This document shows positions 27,155-34,067 of a stretch of 64,000 nt of DNA, piece by piece (position 1 is the first letter of the stretch; every line of letters begins with the position of its first letter). A program made the position numbers and the translations under genes. The DNA is taken from the NCBI GenBank assembly GCA_963677185.1, contig OY781889.1, forward strand, positions 3,100,001-3,164,000. The letters run 5' to 3'. The notes under the pieces were generated by a model. That model worked only from the letters and a program-made list of their open reading frames with translations, made no database searches and was not told the DNA's origin. The DNA comes from G963677185 sp963677185 (GTDB lineage Bacteria > Bacillota > Syntrophomonadia > Syntrophomonadales > Syntrophomonadaceae).

Positions 27155-28240
27155 CTAGGCCCGGTTTAGTTTCGCAAATGCTGCTCCTTTACCCTTCTCG
27201 CGCAGAACGGTCATAAAAAGCTCCTGATAGGTTTTCGGGGTGCGGGGTATCTCGTCGCGTTTCTTCATCGTAAGGGCTTCAGTCGGACATACGGAAACGC
27301 AGAGACCGCACCCGATGCACACTGAATCATTAACCGCCGCAACATCGCCGTCTTCCTGAATCGCTGATACCGGGCACCGGTCTTCGGTGCACAGGAAGCA
27401 GCCCAAACACTCGCTTTCATCGTAATCCACGATGTAACTTGATGTTGAAACCGCAAAGGGATTATGAAGCTCGGTTATGCCCCGGAGAATCCCGCAGCAG
27501 CAGCCACAACAGTTGCAGAGCATGATCGGCTTATCCTGGCTGTTGCTAATGCAATGAACCAGTCCGGCTTCTTCAGTATAATCCAGGATTCGCATCGCCT
27601 CTGCCTGGTCGATCATCCTGGCTCGATCCCGCTCCACCAGGAAATTTGCTCCTTTGTCAAACAGCAGACAGACTTCAATCGGTTTGTCACATTTGTGCAT
27701 GATCACCCTGCAGGAGCAATTGGTGACCGCAATGTTTTGGGCCTGCCCGATCATATGCGAAACCTGTTCATAGAGCAGAATCTCGGTAATCATTTGCAGA
27801 CTCTTCTTGCCCGGAATAACCCTGATTTGCGGGGTCCTGGAACTGGCAAAAGCATTGCCCAGGGCTTCAGTATGATAGAGGTGCCAGAGATTGGCCAGTT
27901 CTTCCTTTTGAGGAGCACGCTCTGCCCGCATGAAAGGAAACTCAAATATCCCGGGGACCGTTGGCAACAGGCTGTAGCTGTATTCCCCGATTTCGCTCTT
28001 CTGGGCCATTATCACTCCCCGGTTTGCCATTCTTTCCAGGATATCTGAAAGGCTTTGCTGATCTATTCCCGTTTTCGCAACCAGGCTGGACAATGATTTA
28101 AGCCTGAACGACAGTTTGCAGGCCACTTCCACTTCTTCCTGAGAAAACAGTATGCGGAGTATTTGATCAATGTATGGGCTGGGCGGGGCTCCAGCCGGAT
28201 GGATGTCCAATATTTCCCGAAGCCGGTTATAATAATCCAT
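27155..28240 (-). CDS. HTH plus Cys-rich plus two-cluster ferredoxin fusion protein
   Basis: A 361-residue protein in three parts. The N-terminal 90 residues look like a winged helix-turn-helix (LSSLVAKTGIDQQSLSDIL, then MANRGVIM). The middle (about 160-265) is rich in Cys, including NCSCRVIMHKCDK and CNCCGCCCG, which could bind metal. The C-terminus has a ferredoxin domain with two 4Fe-4S motifs: CLGCFLCTEDRCP, whose last gap is four residues instead of three, and the canonical CIGCGLCVSVCP. Similar HTH-ferredoxin proteins occur in clostridia and methanogens and are annotated only as iron-sulfur proteins. A redox-responsive regulator or electron carrier are both possible. Confidence 0.75.
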   Translation of the reverse strand: MDYYNRLREILDIHPAGAPPSPYIDQILRILFSQEEVEVACKLSFRLKSLSSLVAKTGIDQQSLSDILERMANRGVIMAQKSEIGEYSYSLLPTVPGIFEFPFMRAERAPQKEELANLWHLYHTEALGNAFASSRTPQIRVIPGKKSLQMITEILLYEQVSHMIGQAQNIAVTNCSCRVIMHKCDKPIEVCLLFDKGANFLVERDRARMIDQAEAMRILDYTEEAGLVHCISNSQDKPIMLCNCCGCCCGILRGITELHNPFAVSTSSYIVDYDESECLGCFLCTEDRCPVSAIQEDGDVAAVNDSVCIGCGLCVSVCPTEALTMKKRDEIPRTPKTYQELFMTVLREKGKGAAFAKLNRA

Positions 28241-28321
28241 ATAGAATTATTCCCTTTCGAATTCGTATTCCTGTAACGAAAAACAGCGGGCTGAGTGTTA
28301 TGCTGCTCCCGGTGTTCAAGC

Positions 28322-28732
28322 TCACGGCATATAAGGCGTTTTGCAGTTCGCGCACACATCACGATGAACGCTGACCAATTGGCCGCATTCTTTGCAGGTC
28401 CACCGTTCAACTTCCTGCCGCAAAAAGGCATCCATGCCGTTTTCTTTAATATTTTCGAGATTGGCAATCATGCTCATGTGGTATTTGGTACGATAGCGTT
28501 TATCCAAATGATTCAGCCGCTTGCATGGATATTGGGCACATTCATAACAAAAGCCGGTGCTATTGCCCTGAAGGTCGGGGCAGTTTTTTATTAAACAATT
28601 CATGCAAGACTTATTCTTGGTTGGAGAATCGACATGGCATCCATAGCACGGTTTTTTATCTCGCAGGTAAGCCATGCACAGGGCGCAGTTCATTCCGCAC
28701 GGCGCTATCAGGCCGGCTTCAATGCTTTCCAT
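28322..28732 (-). CDS. DUF3795-type Cys-rich protein
   Basis: The 136-residue protein starts with the DUF3795 pattern APCGMNCALCMAYLRDKK, then CYGCH, CMNCLIKNCP and CYECAQYPC, with about 20 Cys-rich positions and a C-terminal zinc-ribbon pair (CKECGQ and CANCKTPY). The family is widespread in anaerobes and has no known activity; metal or cluster binding is likely from the Cys spacing. It lies 81 bp upstream of, and on the same strand as, no further accessory gene on its 5' side and precedes the HTH-ferredoxin gene, so the two Cys-rich proteins may be expressed together. Confidence 0.8.
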   Translation of the reverse strand: MESIEAGLIAPCGMNCALCMAYLRDKKPCYGCHVDSPTKNKSCMNCLIKNCPDLQGNSTGFCYECAQYPCKRLNHLDKRYRTKYHMSMIANLENIKENGMDAFLRQEVERWTCKECGQLVSVHRDVCANCKTPYMP

Positions 28733-28837
28733 AAGACACCTCCTGGTTCCGGGTATGCCTGCTTACTATTACCCACTGACATTACTCATCTTGTCATAAA
28801 AGAAACTATCTATTATCAAGCTGGTATTACGAAGAGA

Positions 28838-29791
28838 CTACACTTTTTCAGCTTTTTTTTGTTCATTAAGAGAGTTCCTCTCCCAAAATACGCCCCCAGA
28901 GTATCCTTGAATTGTTCGATCAAGTTCTGCTAGTTCAAGCCTTTTTTCAACCAGTGCACAATATTGCTCTTCAACCTCAATTCCGATGTAATGGCGATCC
29001 AGTTTGCGCGCTACAACTGATGTAGTTCCTGAACCAACAAATGGATCAAGTATGATGTCGCCAGTATTTGAGCCAGCCAATATCAGCTTTGCAATTAGCT
29101 TCTCTGGCTTTTGTGCAGGATGGTCCGTGTTTTCAGGCATGGACCAGTATGGAACAGAAATATCGTCCCAAAAGTTTGATGGAAACGTGTCTCTGAAGTT
29201 GCCATTTTCGGTTTCTTGCCAGTCCTTCGGTTTGCCATTTTCTCGATAGGGCGCGATAACCTTTCTTCTTTGTTTAACCGCATCAACATTAAAGGCGTAT
29301 TTGTTTGATACGCTTGCAAACCATATATCCTCCATGGAATTCTTCCAGTTAGACACAGCCCCTCTACCTTTTTCGCGCTGCCATGTTATACGGTTTTGAA
29401 CGATAAAGTAATCGCTTAACATTTGTCCAATGACTAAAGAGCTTTTCCAGTCACAACACACATATATGGAGGCCGTTTTTTTCAGAGTGTGAAACACTGC
29501 TTCTATCCATGTTTTTGTGTATGTTCCATAACTCTCCTGGTCCATCTTTCGGAATTTGTTCTTTCCAAAAGTCTTCTCAAGGTTATATGGTGGATCAACT
29601 ATTAGAAGGTCAACAAATGTATCCGGTAATTGGGCAAGAGCCTGAAATGTATCACCACAAATTGTCGCGTCAATAAGTTGGGGAACTTCGCAAATATTGG
29701 CGACAGATATACACCGTGCCAAATAATTAGTCTGCTCTTCATTAGATAAGAATAATGTTCGATTTCGGCCTGCTCTACTCCTGTTAACCAC
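28838..29791 (-). CDS. DNA adenine/cytosine-N4 methyltransferase, orphan
   Basis: The 317-residue enzyme transfers methyl from S-adenosylmethionine to an exocyclic amino group in DNA. The catalytic motif IV DPPYN (66-70) precedes the SAM-binding motif I DPFVGSGTT (about 250-258), which is the order of the beta class. DPPY with this order fits N6-adenine or N4-cytosine methylation; the recognition sequence cannot be read. No restriction endonuclease gene is adjacent. The gene is lower in GC than the housekeeping genes nearby and borders the tRNA-Leu(CAA) insertion remnant (from 29998), which suggests acquisition. It could be a regulatory or solitary methylase. Confidence 0.88.
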   Translation of the reverse strand: MVNRSRAGRNRTLFLSNEEQTNYLARCISVANICEVPQLIDATICGDTFQALAQLPDTFVDLLIVDPPYNLEKTFGKNKFRKMDQESYGTYTKTWIEAVFHTLKKTASIYVCCDWKSSLVIGQMLSDYFIVQNRITWQREKGRGAVSNWKNSMEDIWFASVSNKYAFNVDAVKQRRKVIAPYRENGKPKDWQETENGNFRDTFPSNFWDDISVPYWSMPENTDHPAQKPEKLIAKLILAGSNTGDIILDPFVGSGTTSVVARKLDRHYIGIEVEEQYCALVEKRLELAELDRTIQGYSGGVFWERNSLNEQKKAEKV

Positions 29792-29969
29792 TTGACGCTC
29801 TCCCTAATTGCAGAATTTCAGGACTATTGTGAATATGCGTTTGCTTTTTACTTCATCGGCATGATTTTTATATCAGTCCTAAATTTGAGCACACTCCATC
29901 CCCGTGAATTGTGCTTGACCATCTGGCAATAAACCGGCACCATCAATCCATATATTCCCAATAAAAAAA

Positions 29970-29988
29970 CGAGGGTTCGTCGCCCTCG
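29970..29988 (-). terminator. Displaced terminator of the tRNA-Leu(CAA) gene
   Basis: Stem CGAGGG / CCCTCG with a 7-nt loop, followed on the minus strand by seven T (complement of 29963-29969). It directly follows the truncated tRNA 3' copy at 29998-30049, so it is probably the tRNA's original terminator, separated from the gene by the inserted element. Confidence 0.7.
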
Positions 29989-29997
29989 GTAATTCCC

Positions 29998-30049
29998 ATG
30001 GTGCCAGAGGTGGAACTCGAACCCACACGCCTCGCGGCATACGATTTTG
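29998..30049 (-). repeat. Attachment-site copy (tRNA-Leu 3' fragment)
   Basis: Fifty-two bp matching 31833-31884 at 50 positions; differences are at 30014 and 30040. It covers the tRNA from the anticodon loop to the CCA end; the 5' half is absent, so this is not a functional tRNA. Confidence 0.85.
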
Positions 30050-30207
30050 GCCGGTGCTCCTGTTGTTTCTATTATAAATTAATCAAACGGCAGTAAATTG
30101 GCAACGATTCAATAATATATCTATTAGTAACATTAATAAATAAATTAGTAATATTCTACAATCCGGCTGCCAATGGAAATTCATAGATTAGCTAAATCAA
30201 TTTGGTA

Positions 30208-30426
30208 TTACAAGCCTATGGCGAGCTTTCGAACTGGAATTGAATCCGCTTCCAAAGATTTCAAGTCAACTATTCGGCTTGCATGGTCAATATCAATACC
30301 AACAATATGGCCGTTTTCATCGAAGTCCAAAACAACGCCATCAGCTACTTCGCGAGAATCTATGCTGCTTTTCTCAGAAAGATCAATGTACAGAGAATCT
30401 GTTTCCTCATAATAATTCAGCTTCAT
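30208..30426 (-). CDS. DUF2283 protein
   Basis: The 72-residue product matches DUF2283: YYEETDSLYIDLSEK at the start, VADGVVLDFDENGHIVGIDI in the middle and a final hydrophobic-charged helix (SRIVDLKSLEAD). Members of this family often sit beside a DUF4258-like partner and are suspected antitoxins. Here it follows the 77-residue gene at 30432-30665 after 5 bp, the usual arrangement. It lies inside the tRNA-Leu(CAA) element remnant. Confidence 0.82.
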   Translation of the reverse strand: MKLNYYEETDSLYIDLSEKSSIDSREVADGVVLDFDENGHIVGIDIDHASRIVDLKSLEADSIPVRKLAIGL

Positions 30427-30431
30427 GAAAA

Positions 30432-30665
30432 CTAGTCCTCCTCAAAATCACGGTCTGGAAACGCATTGTGCAGCGTTACTCCGTCTTCAAGGGTCACCAC
30501 TCGAAGATACTTGTTGATTTCTGGTACAAAAATCCAAAAACGAATCCTGCCATCAGCTTGAACAAGTTTCCGCACAGGTTCCGTTATCGCCTGTTCACAC
30601 CATTCCAATTTAATATATGGCCTTTTCTTTAGAACCTGCTCGGTAAAGTATCTGGTGGTTTGCAT
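30432..30665 (-). CDS. DUF4258-like partner of DUF2283, putative toxin
   Basis: A 77-residue product (YFTEQVLKKRPYIKLEWCE, then IRFWIFVPEINKYLRVVTLEDG and HNAFPDRDFEED). The size, the RxxRxW/VxxEDGxxxHNAFPDRxF ending and the position just before a DUF2283 gene match small proteins paired with DUF2283, which are annotated as DUF4258-like and may be RelE-fold toxins. Toxicity is inferred from gene pairing only. Both genes sit in the tRNA-Leu(CAA) element, where an addiction module would favour retention. Confidence 0.6.
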   Translation of the reverse strand: MQTTRYFTEQVLKKRPYIKLEWCEQAITEPVRKLVQADGRIRFWIFVPEINKYLRVVTLEDGVTLHNAFPDRDFEED

Positions 30666-30959
30666 CTTATGCCTTGATTCCCCTGCCAGTCAAATTCCTA
30701 TTTTAGTATATCATGACCGTACCTGTACCGCACCTGCCTTCACACTTTGATGCCGCATGTCGGAGTCTCATGGACCTCGGAGTATTTTTCATTAAGCCGG
30801 GCACGTTCAGGCTTGCGCTCGCCATTCTGAAGCTCTCTTTGAAGCAGCTGTTCCTGCCCGGATAGTATGCCGGTGTTACGGCACCGATTAGATACTCTGG
30901 ATTATCGCATTATCCTGGGAAAGGCAATCACCGCAGCAATGTTACCATTGACATCTGGT

Positions 30960-31496
30960 TCATCGTTTGGTTCTAACTCTCTCTATTTGGATAGTGCAGG
31001 TTATTATTCCGGCATCTACCAATTTGGCCACCTCGGGATAAACATTGACTCCTTGTTTAACATAATTCTGCAATGATTCAATAATCGCATTTTCTTGTTT
31101 GATAACACTTTTTGAAGTCTTCCTGTATGCAATTTGGGCAACCTCTTTTAGTTTTGTCTCATCAATTCCGCTTTGGTGCTTTTCTACTTGAATAACGCTA
31201 TTAATAAGACTCTTCAAGGTGTTATAACCTATTTTGATCTTGCTGGCTTGACTCACGGCGATGATTATAGCACCTTTATCATAATCGGTAAGAATATCAT
31301 ATTTTTCTTCCAGGATATCTCTGGCCTTCTTAATGGTATTTCTCCATTTGTCCCGAGAGTCGGTATAGCTGACCAAAGGCTCAAAAAATGGTTCAAGCTT
31401 CTCAACAGGAATAACAACATCCCTGGTTTTCTCCTTGAATTCATTGGTGGAAACCATGCTTGAGATATATTCAACTATTCTTCCTGCATCATTCAT
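30960..31496 (-). CDS. Hypothetical protein of the tRNA-Leu(CAA) element
   Basis: The 178-residue product starts at the ATG 31496, which has AGGAG 8 nt upstream; two further ATG codons upstream lack that spacing. It is mostly helical and charged (EKTRDVVIPVEKLEPFF, TIKKARDILEEKYDIL, QIAYRKTSKSVIKQENAII). I recognise no family. It is AT-richer than the housekeeping genes. Its position next to the attachment site, where elements often keep a regulatory or replication gene, makes it a candidate element function. Confidence 0.5.
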   Translation of the reverse strand: MNDAGRIVEYISSMVSTNEFKEKTRDVVIPVEKLEPFFEPLVSYTDSRDKWRNTIKKARDILEEKYDILTDYDKGAIIIAVSQASKIKIGYNTLKSLINSVIQVEKHQSGIDETKLKEVAQIAYRKTSKSVIKQENAIIESLQNYVKQGVNVYPEVAKLVDAGIITCTIQIERVRTKR

Positions 31497-31802
31497 TCTC
31501 ATTACTCCTATTGTTCCGCGCATAGATTTGACGTGTCTGTAACCTAATCATTCTATCAGAATCAGGCCTGATACTTTAATTATAATTCCCGGGCGATAAC
31601 GTCGGTTATTATTAGTGATCCATTTAATCCATTTAGGGTTGGCCAGTCCAATTGATACATTGGCAACGGGATTTTATGGGAGGCAATACACCCGCGGCTC
31701 ACTACAATTACAATAACGTATTGCCACACGCTTTCGGGGGTCTTTTATCTTTATTGCAACGTTTATTGCAACAATCTCCTTTTTCGATGCTGAAACAGAA
31801 AA

Positions 31803-31822
31803 GGGAGTCCTTTCGAACTCCC
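31803..31822 (-). terminator. Element-side terminator after tRNA-Leu(CAA)
   Basis: Stem GGGAGT / ACTCCC with an 8-nt loop, then CTTTTCTGTTTC on the minus strand. It lies 11 nt beyond the tRNA 3' end, inside the inserted segment. Confidence 0.6.
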
Positions 31823-31832
31823 GGTGTAGTCT

Positions 31833-31884
31833 ATGGTGCCAGAGGTGGGACTCGAACCCACACGCCTCGCGGCACACGATTTTG
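31833..31884 (-). repeat. Attachment-site copy within intact tRNA-Leu(CAA)
   Basis: Partner of the 52-bp repeat at 29998-30049. It covers the anticodon loop to just past CCA of the functional tRNA. Confidence 0.85.
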
Positions 31885-31918
31885 AGTCGCGCTCGTCTGC
31901 CAATTCCGACACTCTGGC
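31834..31918 (-). tRNA. tRNA-Leu (anticodon CAA)
   Basis: Class II tRNA of 85 nt including an encoded CCA (31834-31836). The acceptor stem GCCAGAG pairs with CTCTGGC, the anticodon loop CTCAAAA gives anticodon CAA (reads UUG), a variable arm (TGCCGCGAGGCG) follows and the T arm is GTGGGTTCGAGTCCCAC. It is the integration target of the element to its 3' side. Confidence 0.95.
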
Positions 31919-32113
31919 CTAGTATTCGCCTGTTTCTCTGTGCATAAGATGCAAAAACAATTATAATGGGCCGGTATATCATTGTCAAGGTGAGCAATAT
32001 TAGGATATTATACAAAAGATTACACTAACCGGCCTCGACTCTATCCGCGAGTCACCAGCAACTGGCTGTGCGAGACCCGCCAGCCGCCAATTTGGTTAAG
32101 CGAGGTATACTCG

Positions 32114-32692
32114 GTGCTGACAGATGATCAACTGATTCTTGAATGCCAGAGAGGCAGCAAAGATAGTTTTGAGGAACTGGTGCAAAGATACCAACAACGC
32201 GTCTATGCCCTGGCTTACCGCTATATGGGCAATGAAGACGACGCATATGACATGTCTCAGGATGCCTTCATTAAAGCTTACCGCGCCCTCGACAAGTTCA
32301 AAGGCAATTCCAGCTTTGGTACTTGGATTTACCGCATTACCACCAATGTTTGCCTGGATGAGCTCCGCCGCAGAAAACGCCGGATTGCTCCGCTTTCCAT
32401 AGATGAACCCCTGATCAACAGTTCCGGAGATGAGGTTGACAAGGAACTGGCCGACCCGGGAGCCGGTGTCGATATATTGTATGAGCAAAAGGAACTGGGC
32501 CAGCAGATCCAGATGCATCTGGACCGTCTGAAACCTGACCATCGGATCGCTATTGTTCTGCGCGACGTTATGGATCTCAGCTATGAAGAAATAGCCGAGG
32601 TCCTAAATTGTTCATTGGGCACCGTAAAATCTCGGATCAACCGGGCGCGAAATAATCTTAAAAAAATGTTACAAGACGCGGAACTTCTATGA
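32114..32692 (+). CDS. ECF (RpoE-type) RNA polymerase sigma factor
   Basis: The 192-residue sigma factor has region 2 (RYMGNEDDAYDMSQDAFIKA, then FKGNSSFGTWIYRI) and region 4 (LSYEEIAEVLNCSLGTVKSRI), with no regions 1 or 3, typical of extracytoplasmic-function sigma factors. The start is GTG at 32114, with GAGGT about 9 nt upstream. The next gene (54 bp on) encodes a zinc-finger anti-sigma factor with a membrane helix, so this is a matched sigma/anti-sigma pair, released by an envelope signal. Auto-activation is usual for such pairs but the promoter is not clear here. Confidence 0.94.
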   Translation: MLTDDQLILECQRGSKDSFEELVQRYQQRVYALAYRYMGNEDDAYDMSQDAFIKAYRALDKFKGNSSFGTWIYRITTNVCLDELRRRKRRIAPLSIDEPLINSSGDEVDKELADPGAGVDILYEQKELGQQIQMHLDRLKPDHRIAIVLRDVMDLSYEEIAEVLNCSLGTVKSRINRARNNLKKMLQDAELL

Positions 32693-32746
32693 TTGTTTCC
32701 CCGTCTTAATACTTGGAAGCAAAGCGTATAGTGGGGCGTGACGTTC

Positions 32747-33907
32747 ATGAAATGTGAACATTTTGAAGAACTCTTTTCCCTGTATGCCGATAATATGACC
32801 GGGGAAAAGGAAAATGAAACAATAGCGAAGCACCTGGACAACTGTCCCAAGTGTCAGATAGAGTATGGTGCCTTTTTGGCTATGCGTCAAAAACTGCGCG
32901 AGCTGCCAATACCAGCTGTTCCGGATCGGTTCATACCTGATCTTATGAATCGCCTGTCCCGGGAACAGAGCCCTTTAATTGATTTTCGCAAGGAACGCAC
33001 CAGTTCATCCCGGAAATCCGGCTGGGCCAGCTGGATGGCCGCAAGCGCCGCAGGTATAGCACTGGCGATCGGTGTTTACATGAGTTCATACCTGCCTAAC
33101 GGGTCCCAAATGGTTGCACATTTTGACCAAACCGAACCTTCATCCATTACTGCCGAACAAATCATCGATAAAATGGGCATTGCCCCCATTCCTGACGAAA
33201 AGCCACCGATTAATATCAATCCGTTTACAACTGATAATATAATTGAAGACTATGCTCCGGACAATTCGAATTACAGTGTTGCCGATTATGATGATTCGGA
33301 CGAAAATTCTGCAATGCAGACGGCTGACAACTCAAGCAGCAATAACAATGCCGCCGTTCCGCCGGCAGATAGTGCCAATCCGGAAAATGCCACGGACTCA
33401 TCGTCAATAAGCACAGTGGCATCGGCGGACAACTATATTGCCCAGCACATCTACTCCAGTAATACGGTCAAGAATATTGATGAGGCTATTAAAAAAGTCG
33501 AAAGCGTTGCGGTCAAACAGGGTCTGGAATATGATGTGGTCGGATCGCAGGACAGCTCGACTATGACGGTTGCATCAGCCCAGGAAAACCAATCCATAAT
33601 TTTGCAGGTTCCTCCAGAACAAGTGGACCAGGTGCTGCAGAACCTCGCAGCTTACGGTATAGTAAATCCCGTAACCAATGAAATAGACTATACCTCCGAG
33701 TATAATGACGTGAACAAGCAACTCGGTTCGGTGCAGGAATCCATCGACAGCCTTGAAAAGCAGCCGAAACTGGACAAAGAACAAAAGCTGGTGCTGGAAA
33801 AGCTTCAAAAAGACCAGGCGGTATTAGAAGAACAGAAGAACCTTATTGAATCCGAGACCGGCACAGTGAAGCTCGAAGTCAATTTCAACACGGTCATCAA
33901 CCCATAA
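32747..33907 (+). CDS. Membrane anti-sigma factor with zinc finger and DUF4349-like sensor
   Basis: The 386-residue product begins, from the ATG at 32747, with MKCEHFEELFSLYADN and the HxxxCxxC motif (HLDNCPKC), the zinc-binding anti-sigma domain that holds the ECF factor. One membrane helix (about 90-115, WMAASAAGIALAIGVYM) separates it from a long Ser/Asn/Asp-rich extracytoplasmic linker. The C-terminal part, about 220-385, resembles DUF4349, with a coiled-coil (LGSVQESIDSLEKQ through VLEEQKNLIES) and a final beta strand (TVKLEVNF). An in-frame GTG at 32738 is an alternative start. It pairs with the sigma gene immediately upstream and is followed by a terminator. Confidence 0.9.
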   Translation: MKCEHFEELFSLYADNMTGEKENETIAKHLDNCPKCQIEYGAFLAMRQKLRELPIPAVPDRFIPDLMNRLSREQSPLIDFRKERTSSSRKSGWASWMAASAAGIALAIGVYMSSYLPNGSQMVAHFDQTEPSSITAEQIIDKMGIAPIPDEKPPININPFTTDNIIEDYAPDNSNYSVADYDDSDENSAMQTADNSSSNNNAAVPPADSANPENATDSSSISTVASADNYIAQHIYSSNTVKNIDEAIKKVESVAVKQGLEYDVVGSQDSSTMTVASAQENQSIILQVPPEQVDQVLQNLAAYGIVNPVTNEIDYTSEYNDVNKQLGSVQESIDSLEKQPKLDKEQKLVLEKLQKDQAVLEEQKNLIESETGTVKLEVNFNTVINP

Positions 33908-33931
33908 TCATCAGTAATTAAATTATGATAC

Positions 33932-33970
33932 AATAAGCAGGATTATAAATGCCCTGCTTATTCTGTTTTT
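33932..33970 (+). terminator. Rho-independent terminator after the anti-sigma gene
   Basis: Ten-bp stem AATAAGCAGG / CCTGCTTATT with an 11-nt loop, followed by CTGTTTTT. It starts 25 nt past the stop codon. Confidence 0.85.
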
Positions 33971-34067
33971 AAAGCAGGTTGGTTAGAAAAAACGTTTGCC
34001 GAGGCTCATCAGACACTGTGTGTCAGAGCCGATGAGATTGGCTTTCATCGCCTGGAGGAGGATTCCG

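Larger units (their letters stand above)
29998..31884. mobile_element. Remnant integrated element in tRNA-Leu(CAA)
   Basis: A 1.9-kb segment bounded by 52-bp direct repeats that are copies of the tRNA-Leu(CAA) 3' half. The right copy is part of the intact tRNA, the left copy is a fragment with its own terminator beyond it. This is the footprint left by a tyrosine-integrase element that restores the tRNA on entry. Inside are a DUF2283 pair and one unknown gene, and no integrase, so it has decayed or depends on an integrase encoded elsewhere. Confidence 0.75.

Noticed and set aside
30001..30060. Second tRNA-Leu gene
   Set aside because: Only the 3' half is present; sequence past 30049 diverges, with no 5' half, so it is an attachment-site copy.
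31641..31885. Plus-strand frame of 77 codons across the tRNA-Leu(CAA) region
   Set aside because: Runs through the tRNA gene on the other strand and its terminator; no coding evidence.
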